This document shows positions 25,202-34,262 of a stretch of DNA of 64,000 nt, in pieces. The notes beneath the pieces were generated by a model, which was not told the origin of the DNA, did not search any database, and saw nothing but the letters and a program-made list of their open reading frames with translations. The first letter of the stretch is position 1; every line of letters starts with the position of its first letter. The position numbers were made by a program, and so were the translations under genes. The DNA comes from Rhodospirillaceae bacterium (GTDB lineage: Bacteria > Pseudomonadota > Alphaproteobacteria > UBA8366): the NCBI GenBank assembly GCA_002722095.1, contig PBKG01000016.1:1-64000 (forward strand), given 5' to 3'.

Positions 25202-26752
25202 ATGAACTGGAAGCCGGAAATAGAAGAATTAGAAAAACGCGGCGAGTTTGCTGAAGAACTTGGCGGTAAAAAAGGCCGCGATTATCAACACTCCATCGGC
25301 AAGAATACCGCCCGCGAGCGCATAGATATGCTGCTCGATTCCGGCACCTTCCGGGAACTCGGCAAAATCGCCGGGAAGGCGGAGTACGACGAAGACGGTA
25401 ATCTGGTCAACGCCACACCCTCCAACGCCATCATCGGCAAAGGACTGATCGAGGGCCGCAAGGCGGCGCTTTCGATCGACGATTTCACCATTCGCGGCGG
25501 TTCGTCGGAAGCGACGATCTCCGACAAATGGCTTTATATCGAGCGCTATGCCTTGGAAATGAAAATGCCACTGCTGCGCCTGGTGGATAGTGCCGGCGGT
25601 AGCGTGAAACTCCTCGAACAAATGGGGCACACGAAAATCCCCGGCTATCCGAGCTGGCCGCAATTCCAACTCATGGGCGAAGTGCCGGTGGTCGGCATCG
25701 CGCTCGGTGCGTGCGCTGGTCTCGGCGCGATCAAGGTGGGTTATGCCCACTTCTCGATCATGGTCAAAGGCACCAGCCAAGTCTTTGCCGCGGGCCCACC
25801 GGTGGTCAAAGCGGCGATGGCGGAAGATCTGGACAAGGAAGAGCTTGGCGGCTGGCGGGTCCAAACTCGCGACAATGGGGCGGTGGACAACGCGGCAAAG
25901 GATGAACAGGACGCCTTCGATCAGGCGCGGAAATTCCTGTCCTACATGCCTCAGAACGTCGATTATCTGCCCCCGAAAATCGATCCCACCGACGATCCGA
26001 ACCGGCGCGAGGAATCTCTGCTGGAGGCAATCCCCAGGAACCGACGGCAGAGCTACAAGGTGCGCGACATTCTCGCTGCCGTGCTCGATAAGGACTCGAT
26101 GTTCGAGATTGCACCCAAGATCGGACCTTCGATTGTCACCCTGTTGGCCCGCCTCAACGGCAAGGTTGTCGGCGTGATGGCGAACGACCCCAACTATGCA
26201 GGCGGCGCGATGACCCGCTCCTCGGCCATGAAGACCGAGAAGTTCATCGATCTTTGCGACACCTTCCATATTCCGATCGTCAATTTCGTCGACGTGCCGG
26301 GCGTTATGCCGGGTTTATCGGCGGAGAAGTCGGGCACTATCCGCGCGGTCCTCAAATGCCTGGCGTCGATCGAGCAGAGCCAAACTCCTTGGTGTTCGAT
26401 CATCATGAAGCGCGCTTTCGGGCTTGCAGGCGGCATGCATGGGCGAAAACGCGGCATCAATCTGCGCTTTGCCTGGCCGTCCGCCTATTGGGGCTCCATC
26501 CCTCTCGAGGGCGGTATTTGGGCCGCCTATCGAAAGGACATCGAAGGGTCGGAAGACCCGGATGCTCGGCTCGCGGAACTGGAACAGCACTATGCGAAAT
26601 TCACCTCGCCCTTCCGCACTGCCGAGAGGTTTGCCGTTCCCGATATCATCGACCCCCGCGACACGCGCGCGATCTTGTGTGATTGGATTGACGAAGCCTA
26701 CGAAGTCACCAAATCCCAACTCGGCGCCGTCGCCAAAACCATGAGGCCTTGA
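25202..26752 (+). CDS. Acyl-CoA carboxyltransferase beta-type subunit (cassette A)
   Basis: A 516-residue crotonase-fold carboxyltransferase with N and C domains, related to PccB/MmdA. Oxyanion-hole regions are 'LGACAGLGAIK' in the N domain and 'RAFGLAGGMHGRKRG' in the C domain, followed by 'FAWPSAYWGS'. These enzymes move CO2 between biotin and an acyl-CoA. No biotin carboxylase or biotin carrier gene is in the window, so the biotin partner is elsewhere or the reaction is different. The ribosome-binding site is weak. A TauD gene follows after 16 bp. Confidence 0.87.
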   Translation: MNWKPEIEELEKRGEFAEELGGKKGRDYQHSIGKNTARERIDMLLDSGTFRELGKIAGKAEYDEDGNLVNATPSNAIIGKGLIEGRKAALSIDDFTIRGGSSEATISDKWLYIERYALEMKMPLLRLVDSAGGSVKLLEQMGHTKIPGYPSWPQFQLMGEVPVVGIALGACAGLGAIKVGYAHFSIMVKGTSQVFAAGPPVVKAAMAEDLDKEELGGWRVQTRDNGAVDNAAKDEQDAFDQARKFLSYMPQNVDYLPPKIDPTDDPNRREESLLEAIPRNRRQSYKVRDILAAVLDKDSMFEIAPKIGPSIVTLLARLNGKVVGVMANDPNYAGGAMTRSSAMKTEKFIDLCDTFHIPIVNFVDVPGVMPGLSAEKSGTIRAVLKCLASIEQSQTPWCSIIMKRAFGLAGGMHGRKRGINLRFAWPSAYWGSIPLEGGIWAAYRKDIEGSEDPDARLAELEQHYAKFTSPFRTAERFAVPDIIDPRDTRAILCDWIDEAYEVTKSQLGAVAKTMRP

Positions 26753-26768
26753 GGGAGAACATCGAGCC

Positions 26769-27605
26769 ATGGCCGTAGAAGTGAACCGTCTGGGAGAGGT
26801 CATGTTGGCCGAGGTCAAAGGCCTCGACATCACCAAACCCATCGATCCGGATACCTGGAGCGTCGTGAACCAGGCATTCCTCGATCACGGCGTACTGGTA
26901 TTTCGAGATCAACCGCTGACGCCGGCGCTCTTCGTCCAGTTCGGCAATCATTTCGGCGAACTCCAGCCGCACATCACCAAAAAATATTGGCACCCGGAGT
27001 TCAACGAACTCATTATCATGACCAACCTCAACGAACATGGCGAAATCAATCCGTCCGACGATACCCGTGGCGATGCCTGGCATACGGACATGTGCTATCT
27101 CGAAGCGCCCGCCAAGGCGACGATGCTCCATACCCAGCAAATCCCCGACGCGGGGGGAGATACGGAATTCGCCAATATGACATTGGCCTTCTCGGAAATG
27201 CCCGAGAAACTGAAAAGCCGCATACAAAACAGGATGGCGACCTTCCGCTATGGCGGTATCGCGGCGCGTGGTCATGAACGGCTCTCCGCCGAAGACCGCG
27301 AGCGAAAACCCATCCCCCACCCCGCCATCCGTACTCATCCGGAAACCGGCGGACGGTCGGTATTCGTCAATCCCGCGCATGCGGTCTCGATCGATGGCAT
27401 GGAAGAAGACGAGGCGTGGGAATTGCTCGACGAGGTATTCGCCTGGTGCATCCAGGAACGCTTCCAGGACCGCCACCATTGGCGCATGAACGATACGGTG
27501 GTTTGGGACAACCGCTGCTGCTGGCACCGGGCCACCGGCGACAACCCGCTGCAACAGCCGCGAATTTTCCTAAGGACGACGGTGCGGGGGTTGCCGACTC
27601 ATTAG
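26769..27605 (+). CDS. TauD/TfdA-family dioxygenase (paralogue 6)
   Basis: A 278-residue enzyme with H-x-D in AWHTDMCY and the distal His in WDNRCCWH. Cofactor Arg is in PRIFLRTT. GGGAG lies about 12 nt upstream of the start. It follows the carboxyltransferase by 16 bp on the same strand, so the oxygenation step and the acyl-CoA step are likely co-expressed. It is convergent with queE. Confidence 0.9.
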   Translation: MAVEVNRLGEVMLAEVKGLDITKPIDPDTWSVVNQAFLDHGVLVFRDQPLTPALFVQFGNHFGELQPHITKKYWHPEFNELIIMTNLNEHGEINPSDDTRGDAWHTDMCYLEAPAKATMLHTQQIPDAGGDTEFANMTLAFSEMPEKLKSRIQNRMATFRYGGIAARGHERLSAEDRERKPIPHPAIRTHPETGGRSVFVNPAHAVSIDGMEEDEAWELLDEVFAWCIQERFQDRHHWRMNDTVVWDNRCCWHRATGDNPLQQPRIFLRTTVRGLPTH

Positions 27606-27624
27606 GGCAGGACTTCCAGGTCTG

Positions 27625-28263
27625 CTAAACTAAGCCAACCAGCTTGTGGGTCTGCAAACTGACCCGCCATTCTGGGTGTGCCGCGCAATAGTCAGACGCC
27701 AGTGCGGTATTCGTTTCCTGGTCGGGCCCGTCCATGGGCTGCAAAAGAAAATGCTCAAAAGCGAGCCCCGCATACCGTTCCGGCTGAGCCCCATCCTGCG
27801 GATAGACCAGCTTTAGCTCGTTCCCGGATTTCTGTACCAGGTCCGCTGCCGCCTTGGGACTGACGCAAATCCAATCGAGGCCTTCGGGCGCCTGGAGCGT
27901 ACCGTTGGTCTCAATCCCCACTTGAAAGCCTTCCGCTTTGAAGGCTGCTATCAACGGTGCGTCCAACTGAAGTAACGGTTCGCCGCCAGTGCACACCACG
28001 TAAGGTACGCCCTCTTCCGCCTCCGCAGCCCATGTCTCGGCCACCGTGCGGGCCAAATCTTCGGCCCGCTTGAAGCGCCCGCCGTCGGGACCATCGGTGC
28101 CGACGAATTCGGTATCGCAAAACTGGCAGACCGCGTCGGCTCGATTCTGTTCGCGCCCGGTCCACAGATTGCAGCCGGCAAAACGGCAGAATACGGCCGG
28201 ACGTCCTACTTGGACGCCTTCGCCTTGCAGCGTGAAATAGAGCTCTTTGACGCTATAGTTCAT
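27625..28263 (-). CDS. queE: 7-carboxy-7-deazaguanine synthase (QueE)
   Basis: A 212-residue radical-SAM enzyme converting 6-carboxytetrahydropterin to 7-carboxy-7-deazaguanine, a precursor of queuosine and deazapurine DNA bases. The cluster ligands are C31-x14-C46-x2-C49, the longer spacing seen in QueE. 'LQGEGVQVGRPAVFCR' and 'TGGEPLLQ' are typical. I start at 28263 (MNYSVKE), since the frame's upstream extension to 28290 lacks a better site. It stands alone without queC or queD. Confidence 0.9.
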   Translation of the reverse strand: MNYSVKELYFTLQGEGVQVGRPAVFCRFAGCNLWTGREQNRADAVCQFCDTEFVGTDGPDGGRFKRAEDLARTVAETWAAEAEEGVPYVVCTGGEPLLQLDAPLIAAFKAEGFQVGIETNGTLQAPEGLDWICVSPKAAADLVQKSGNELKLVYPQDGAQPERYAGLAFEHFLLQPMDGPDQETNTALASDYCAAHPEWRVSLQTHKLVGLV

Positions 28264-28341
28264 CTCGTTTTCGCCGGCTTTCGGCAGCACTCTTGCCGCT
28301 TCGCAATGTTCGGGCTTTAATGCCGCAAAACTTTACAACAA

Positions 28342-28360
28342 TCGAGCTTTATTCGAGCTT
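28342..28360 (+). repeat. Short direct repeat upstream of PrpD gene
   Basis: TCGAGCTT occurs at 28342-28349 and again at 28353-28360, one helical turn apart, in the 125-bp divergent gap between queE and the PrpD gene. Spacing of about 11 bp suggests a possible activator site, but such a short repeat may be chance. Confidence 0.25.
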
Positions 28361-28388
28361 AATTTCCAGCCCAAGGGAGGGACAGCCC

Positions 28389-29771
28389 GTGACCATCACT
28401 GGCGATCTCGTGGACATCCTCGTGTCCACCGAGACCAAGGATATCCCCGACGAAGCCCAAGAAATCGCCCGTCAGGTTTGCCTGGACGGTATCGGCGTAA
28501 TGATTGCAGGCGCCGGCGAGCCTCTCGGTCTGGGTCGGATCGCTTTCGAATACACCAAAGAACTCGGCGGCGAGCCCACCTCCAGCGTCATCTGCGGCGG
28601 TTTCAAGTCGAATGCGCTCAACACCGCCTACGCCAATGGCTGCCTCGCGCACGCGCTCGATTTCGACAACACATGGTGGCCATTGAACCATCCCACCTCA
28701 CCGACCCTGCCGGCGATCCTTGCGATTGCCGAACGCGACGGCATTCCCGGCAGTGAGATCATTCGCTCGATCGTGCTTGGGTTCGAAGTGCAGGGCCGGA
28801 TGCGGGTCGCCTCCGCCTCGATCGATGCGGGCACGGGCTTCCATAAGCCGGGCGTTTCCGGGCTGATGGGCGCGGTGACAGCGTCCGGAGTTCTGCTCGG
28901 GCTCGATACGGACCAATTCCTGCGCGCCTTCGGCATCGGCGGCTCGCGGGCCGGTTCCATATCGACCAATACCGGCACCATGACCAAATCCAGCCATTCG
29001 GGCCATGCGGCGCGCATGGGCGTCGAATGCGCAACGCTCGCCAAACTGGGTTGGACCGCGAACCGGGATATGTTCGGCGCCGGTGGATTTTTCGAGCTTT
29101 TCTACGGCAAGGATCATGTGGAAATCGATCTCTTCCTGAAGGGATTTGCCGATCCGTTCCGAATGATCGAGCCCGGCGTCGGTTTCAAGAAGCATCCGGC
29201 GAATTACTTTACCCATAGGCCCATCGACGCCTCGATAGAACTCGCCAACAAGCGCGACTTGCAGGCGGACAATATCGATAGCGTCACTGTCGATTTTCCC
29301 ACCTTCCATTACGTCAACCGGCCGCAACCGGAAACCGGGCTCGACGGCAAATTCAGCGTCCAATATGCGACCACCGTCGCGCTGTTGGATCGCAAGGTGA
29401 AGGTCGCCACGTTCTCGGATGCCCGCCGCTTCGCGCCAGACGTGGTCGATTTGCTGCCGCGGGTTCATCTGAACATGCGCGACGACATTCCGAGAAGTTT
29501 CCAGGACTGCTACGCCATCGTGACGGTCAAAACCAAGGACGGCCAGGAGCTGGTCGAACGTTGCGATAAGCCACGAGGGATCTGGGGTATTCCGCTCTCC
29601 CGCGACGAACGGTTGGCGAAGTTCCGCGATTGCTGCGAACTCGCACTCCCGGACGAGCATACGGAAAAGATCATCGAAATCGTCGAGGGTCTGGATAGCC
29701 TCGATAACATTAGCGAACTCATGGATATCATCCGTGAAGGAAAAGCGGTTACGCCGGAATGGAACGGCTGA
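28389..29771 (+). CDS. MmgE/PrpD family protein (copy 1)
   Basis: The start is GTG at 28389 with AGGGAGGGA just upstream; the longer frame to 28293 overlaps queE's promoter region. The 460-residue product has the family's helical N domain and landmarks 'GCLAHALDFDNTW', 'HKPGVSGLMGAV' and 'KKHPANYFTHRPIDA'. Members include 2-methylcitrate dehydratase and other hydroxy-acid dehydratases or isomerases. It lies 24 bp before a tricarballylate-dehydrogenase-like gene. Confidence 0.88.
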   Translation: MTITGDLVDILVSTETKDIPDEAQEIARQVCLDGIGVMIAGAGEPLGLGRIAFEYTKELGGEPTSSVICGGFKSNALNTAYANGCLAHALDFDNTWWPLNHPTSPTLPAILAIAERDGIPGSEIIRSIVLGFEVQGRMRVASASIDAGTGFHKPGVSGLMGAVTASGVLLGLDTDQFLRAFGIGGSRAGSISTNTGTMTKSSHSGHAARMGVECATLAKLGWTANRDMFGAGGFFELFYGKDHVEIDLFLKGFADPFRMIEPGVGFKKHPANYFTHRPIDASIELANKRDLQADNIDSVTVDFPTFHYVNRPQPETGLDGKFSVQYATTVALLDRKVKVATFSDARRFAPDVVDLLPRVHLNMRDDIPRSFQDCYAIVTVKTKDGQELVERCDKPRGIWGIPLSRDERLAKFRDCCELALPDEHTEKIIEIVEGLDSLDNISELMDIIREGKAVTPEWNG

Positions 29772-29795
29772 CCGGATTACCAAAAGGAGAAAACA

Positions 29796-31298
29796 ATGTC
29801 CGAAGCATATGATGTCGTCGTAATCGGAGCCGGCAATGCGGCCATGTCCGCCGCCATGTCCGCCCATCAAGAGGGCGCAAGCGTCGTCGTACTCGAAAAG
29901 GCGCCGAAGGAGTTCCGTGGCGGCAACACCCGGTTTGCCGGTGGTTTATTCCGTGTGTCCTTTCAGAACCGTGAGCAAATTGACAGTGTCGTCGCCCACA
30001 ATGGCAATGCGGACGAAGTCAACATGCCGGTCTATACCCATGACGATTTCTATAACGACGTTCAACGCGTTGCCGGCGGTCAATCGGACGAAGAACTTCT
30101 CCGGTTTATGGTCGAAAATTCGCTCGATGCGGTGCAATGGATGAGCGATATCGGCATCAACCTCGGCTACAACAAACTTTCGGCCTTGAAAAAGGACGCC
30201 GAAGGCCGGACCGACGTGCCTAAAGGTGGCCCGGTCCGTTCTATCCATGACGGCATCGGCCTTTCCGACGACTGGTTCGACGTGGTCGACAAGGCGGGCA
30301 TTCCGGTCCTGTACGACACCATGGCGCTCGACTTCGTTCGTGCGGAGGACGGCAAGATCACCGGCGTTTTGGTGCGCGGTCCGGAAGGCGAGCGGGTGAT
30401 CGATGCGAAAGCAACCGTGGTCGCCAATGGCGGATTTAGTTCGAGCCCGGCCATGCGGACGGCCTATCTCGGCCAGGACTGGTGCACGGTGAAAGTGCGC
30501 GGCACCCGCTACAACACCGGTGAAATCCTGAACGCTGCCATAGCGCGCGGCGCGGAAGCCTTCGGCGACTGGGCCGGTTGCCACGCGACGCCGATCGATC
30601 TGGATGCGCCGCTATATGGCGACTTGAAACTGACCGATAAGACCAACCGGCTCTCCTATCCGTTCTCGGTCATGGTCAACCTGAACGGCGAACGGTTTGT
30701 CGATGAGGGCGAGGACATCAAATTCAACACCTACGCCAAGACCGGCCGCGCCATTCTCAACCAGCCGTTCGGCGTGGCATTCCAGATTTTCGACCAGAAA
30801 AACGTGCCCTATTTCGAACCGCGCTATTCCACTGGCGTACCGGTCGAAGCCGACACGCTCGAAGAACTGGCGAACGGCATTGCCGAGCGCTTCAAGCCGC
30901 TCGAGTTCAATGTCGAGGCATGCTTGAAAACGCTCGAGGACTACAACAAGGCAGTTGTTGCTGACAAAGAGTTCATCCCGGACGTCAAGGACGGCAACGC
31001 GACCCAAGGGCTCGCGCTCGAAAAGACAAACTGGGCGCTCAAGCTCGACGAGCCGCCCTATCTTTGTTTCGCAGCGGCCTGCGGGCTGACCTTTACCTTC
31101 GGTGGCGTGAAAACCAACCTGGAAGCCGAAATCATCGACATCAACGGCAAGCCCATCGAAGGCTTGTGGGGCGCCGGCGAATGTCAGGGCGGTTTCTTCT
31201 ACAACAACTACCCGGCAGGCTCCGGCCTTACTCGTGGCTCCGTATTCGGCCGCGTCGCCGGGCGCAACGCTGCGAAGTTCGCGCAACGGAACGTGTAG
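29796..31298 (+). CDS. FAD-dependent tricarballylate-dehydrogenase-like flavoprotein
   Basis: A 500-residue flavoprotein of the fumarate reductase/succinate dehydrogenase family, closest by eye to TcuA. The FAD site is VVIGAGNAAMSAA, followed by 'RGGNTRFAGGLFR'. The C terminus has 'GSGLTRGSVFGRVAGRNAA', typical of these enzymes. TcuA oxidises tricarballylate to cis-aconitate. AAGGAG precedes the start. It is flanked by two PrpD-family genes, so a tricarboxylic acid substrate is plausible. TcuB and TcuC are not present. Confidence 0.85.
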   Translation: MSEAYDVVVIGAGNAAMSAAMSAHQEGASVVVLEKAPKEFRGGNTRFAGGLFRVSFQNREQIDSVVAHNGNADEVNMPVYTHDDFYNDVQRVAGGQSDEELLRFMVENSLDAVQWMSDIGINLGYNKLSALKKDAEGRTDVPKGGPVRSIHDGIGLSDDWFDVVDKAGIPVLYDTMALDFVRAEDGKITGVLVRGPEGERVIDAKATVVANGGFSSSPAMRTAYLGQDWCTVKVRGTRYNTGEILNAAIARGAEAFGDWAGCHATPIDLDAPLYGDLKLTDKTNRLSYPFSVMVNLNGERFVDEGEDIKFNTYAKTGRAILNQPFGVAFQIFDQKNVPYFEPRYSTGVPVEADTLEELANGIAERFKPLEFNVEACLKTLEDYNKAVVADKEFIPDVKDGNATQGLALEKTNWALKLDEPPYLCFAAACGLTFTFGGVKTNLEAEIIDINGKPIEGLWGAGECQGGFFYNNYPAGSGLTRGSVFGRVAGRNAAKFAQRNV

Positions 31299-31347
31299 CG
31301 TCCACCCGTACCGAAGGCCCGACAGGCCCACCCGAGGAGACTGACCT

Positions 31348-32700
31348 ATGACTGCCCATACCAAGGAATTGGCCAAGTTTGCCGCAAATCTTCGCTATGA
31401 GGACATTCCGGACTCCTGCATTCAAGTTGCCAAGCAATGCGTGCAGGACAATGTGGGGGTCTGCATCTTCGGCGCGACCACACCGTGGACAAAGATCGTC
31501 ATCGACTACGCGCAGAAGATAGGTCAGGGCGGGAATTCGACGATCCTCGGAAGCAAGGGCCCGAAAGTGCATGCCTCCTTCGCGGCACTCGCCAACGGTG
31601 CTTCGAGCCATGCCTTCGAAATGGATTCGGTTCGGGTACCTTCGACGGGTATCCACCCCGGCGCCTCTGCGGTACCGCCGGCAATGGCGGTCGCCGAAGA
31701 AATCGGGTCTTCGGGCAAGGACATAATTACGGCCTTTGTCGCGGGTATGGAGGTGATGACCCGCGTCGGGCTAGCCACGCACCACACGTCCGAGACCAAA
31801 GGCTTCCATGCACCGGGGCTGACCGGCACCATCGGTTCTACAGCGGTCGCCGGCAACCTATTGGGATTGGACGAGAACCAAATGGCTAACGCGCTTGGCA
31901 TTGCCGGGTCGCTTTGTTCGGGCCTGATGGAATTCACCAAGGCCGGGAACGGAGCGATGGTCAAACGGCTCCATATTGGACGAGCTGCCGAAAACGGCGT
32001 GGTTGCGGCCAATCTGGCGGCTGACGGTTTCGAAGGGCCCGACACCGTGCTCGAAGGCGATTTCGGCTATATGAACGCTTATGCAATCGACGCGGACCTG
32101 GACGAAATTTCCAAGGACCTTGGTACTGTCTGGCATTCGGATACAGTCGGCTACAAACGCTGTGCTATTCATGGCGGCGCCCAGGCACCGGTGCAGGCGC
32201 TCGAGGAATTGCGCGACGAGTGCGGTTTCAAGCCCGAGGACATCGAAGCGATGACCTACGGCACCAGCGTCAAGATTTGCACCAATCACAATATCCAGGA
32301 GCCGGTCGATCTAGTCGGCGTGCAGTTCGGTGTGCCTTTCGCCATCGCCATGTCCGCCTATCGCGACGTGACCGACCCATACCAGGTTTACGAGACCGAT
32401 CCGTTCGACGGCAAAATTCGCGATCTCGCCCTTCGCACGACGATGGAAATCGACGAAGAAACCAAAAAGCCGGGTGCTGCCTGGTGGTGCCGGCTCGACG
32501 TGACCCTGAAAGACGGCAAGGAACATCAGAAGATTATTCCTTGGTTTAAGGGTAGCCCGCAGGCACCGATGAGTACGGAGGAGCACGACCGCAAGTTCCG
32601 CCTTGCCACCGCGCAAGAGGACGAAGCGGCGCGGGAAGGCCTTTTGTCGCGCATCAAGGATCTCGAAAATCAGCCGGATATGGCGGCGTTACTAGGATAA
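31348..32700 (+). CDS. MmgE/PrpD family protein (copy 2)
   Basis: A 450-residue paralogue of the gene at 28389. It shows 'HAFEMDSVRVPSTG' and 'GFHAPGLTGTIGSTAV' at the same places. GAGGAG lies 9 nt upstream of the ATG. Having two PrpD proteins around one flavoprotein suggests consecutive dehydration and hydration steps, or two stereo-specific dehydratases. Confidence 0.88.
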   Translation: MTAHTKELAKFAANLRYEDIPDSCIQVAKQCVQDNVGVCIFGATTPWTKIVIDYAQKIGQGGNSTILGSKGPKVHASFAALANGASSHAFEMDSVRVPSTGIHPGASAVPPAMAVAEEIGSSGKDIITAFVAGMEVMTRVGLATHHTSETKGFHAPGLTGTIGSTAVAGNLLGLDENQMANALGIAGSLCSGLMEFTKAGNGAMVKRLHIGRAAENGVVAANLAADGFEGPDTVLEGDFGYMNAYAIDADLDEISKDLGTVWHSDTVGYKRCAIHGGAQAPVQALEELRDECGFKPEDIEAMTYGTSVKICTNHNIQEPVDLVGVQFGVPFAIAMSAYRDVTDPYQVYETDPFDGKIRDLALRTTMEIDEETKKPGAAWWCRLDVTLKDGKEHQKIIPWFKGSPQAPMSTEEHDRKFRLATAQEDEAAREGLLSRIKDLENQPDMAALLG

Positions 32701-32714
32701 GCCTACACTCGGGC

Positions 32715-33374
32715 ATGTCCGACGAACTTCAAAACCTCACCTACGCTCCCGAAATCTTTCAGGTCGAGAATCTGGAAGAGGCGAAATCGATTATCCTGAC
32801 TCCCGAAGGCGAGTCTTCCACCGAGGAGCGCTGGGAAAAGGAAACGCCTTATCTTCGCGATGAAATTCTAAAATTCCTCGAACCCGCCAAGGATACCCTG
32901 CTGCTCGATTTCGGATGCGGGGTCGGGCGCATGGCGAAGGCACTAATCGAAATTTCCGGCTGCAGGGTAATCGGCGTCGATATCAGCCAACCGATGCGGC
33001 AGTTCGCGCCTGGATACGTAAATAGTCCTCACTTCTCGATCTGCTCGCCGGAGGTGGTCAGAGCGTTGATCGATAACGGGCTGCAAGTAGACTGCGCCAT
33101 AGCGATCTGGATTCTGCAGCATTGCCCCAACGTGGAAGATGAAATTGCCATGCTTAAATCGCTGCTCAAGCCGGGCGGAAGATTGTTTGTCTGTAACAGC
33201 CTCCAGGCAGCGGTGCCGACCGATGTCGGTTGGGTTGATACCGGGTTCGACGTGAAGTCGCTATTGGCCGAAAATCTTGAGGAAATCAGCCGCGAACGCC
33301 TTTCGCCGGATCATGTGGTCCCGCTTCTGTCGGCCACCGGCTTTATGGGAAAATACCAAAAGAAAGAGGATTGA
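32715..33374 (+). CDS. SAM-dependent methyltransferase, class I
   Basis: A 219-residue protein with motif I LLLDFGCGVGRMAKAL and the acidic VIGVDIS that would bind the S-adenosylmethionine ribose. A later 'SLLKPGGRLFVCNS' matches motif III. The substrate is unknown. It follows the PrpD gene by 14 bp and precedes an NTF2-like gene by 3 bp, so all are probably one transcript. Confidence 0.82.
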   Translation: MSDELQNLTYAPEIFQVENLEEAKSIILTPEGESSTEERWEKETPYLRDEILKFLEPAKDTLLLDFGCGVGRMAKALIEISGCRVIGVDISQPMRQFAPGYVNSPHFSICSPEVVRALIDNGLQVDCAIAIWILQHCPNVEDEIAMLKSLLKPGGRLFVCNSLQAAVPTDVGWVDTGFDVKSLLAENLEEISRERLSPDHVVPLLSATGFMGKYQKKED

Positions 33375-33377
33375 ATC

Positions 33378-33755
33378 ATGGATCAAGATCAGGCGATGGA
33401 TGTGCTACGCGCCTTCGGGAAAGCATTCAACAAGGGCGATGTGGATGCAATTCTGGACTGCGTTACCGAGGATTTCGAATGGCGCCTCGCCGAAGGCCCC
33501 GACGCACCGGACGCTCAAATCGTCAAAGGTAAAGACGCCGTACGCGCTGCGCTGGAAGAGCGCGATCGGACCACAAAATCCATGCGCTTTTCAGAAACCT
33601 CGGTCCACTTCGCCGGCGAAACGGTGATCGGCTGCTTTCGCGCAACCGGAGAAATGACCGACGGAAGCCAAATCGACCAGCGTGGCGTCGACATCTATGA
33701 ATTCCGCGATGGAAAAATTTCCCTCAAAGACAGCTACTCGAAACAAATTGTCTAA
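33378..33755 (+). CDS. NTF2-like / SnoaL-like small protein
   Basis: A 125-residue protein of the NTF2-like alpha+beta fold: 'LRAFGKAFNKGDVDAILDCV' at the start and 'RGVDIYEFRDGKISLKDSYS' near the end. Such proteins act as isomerases, hydrolases, cyclases or binding modules; the catalytic residues are not conserved enough to choose. AGAGGA precedes the ATG. Confidence 0.8.
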   Translation: MDQDQAMDVLRAFGKAFNKGDVDAILDCVTEDFEWRLAEGPDAPDAQIVKGKDAVRAALEERDRTTKSMRFSETSVHFAGETVIGCFRATGEMTDGSQIDQRGVDIYEFRDGKISLKDSYSKQIV

Positions 33756-33827
33756 AACGCGCTCACCTATAACCGGGGCTCCGCCGTCGGCCGAATTCCG
33801 TCGAATATTGAAATTATAGAGTAGCTT

Positions 33828-34259
33828 TCAGCTTTCCTCGTGGCTCGGCTGGAAAGTGGTCGGCCGCGGCTCGTCCAAGTCTTCGAGCGCGACCGTCAAA
33901 TCGTCCACATCAAGCCTGATTGCGCCACCACCGGCAAAATGCATCGCGACAGCCCCGTCGGCGAAATTGACCGAGAGCAGTTCGAGAAACTGATTCCTGT
34001 TTTTGCGGTCGATATCCCGGAAAGCGGCTTTCCGCACCTGATCGAAGCGCAGGCCGGCCAAGACCCGCATGCCTGTGCGTTCGCCATCGCATTCCCAGCA
34101 ATAGCGGCTTGCCACCAATACGAAGGAGTTCTCTTCACGCAAGTAGGCGATATCGCCGATCGGCACCACAGCGTCCTGTAGAAGCGCTGAAATCACGGAG
34201 AGATCTTCGAGCGACTGCGCCCGTAAACGCACCGGTGCCGTTTCCTCTCCTTCGCTCAT
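33828..34259 (-). CDS. DUF2948 family protein
   Basis: A 143-residue conserved alphaproteobacterial protein. It has the family opening 'LRAQSLEDLSVISALLQDAVV' and 'LGEI'-like region replaced by 'AYLREENSFVLVASRYCWE'. It sits 3 bp after murA, as in many related genomes where hisD follows directly. Function is unknown. Confidence 0.88.
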   Translation of the reverse strand: MSEGEETAPVRLRAQSLEDLSVISALLQDAVVPIGDIAYLREENSFVLVASRYCWECDGERTGMRVLAGLRFDQVRKAAFRDIDRKNRNQFLELLSVNFADGAVAMHFAGGGAIRLDVDDLTVALEDLDEPRPTTFQPSHEES

Positions 34260-34262
34260 GGT

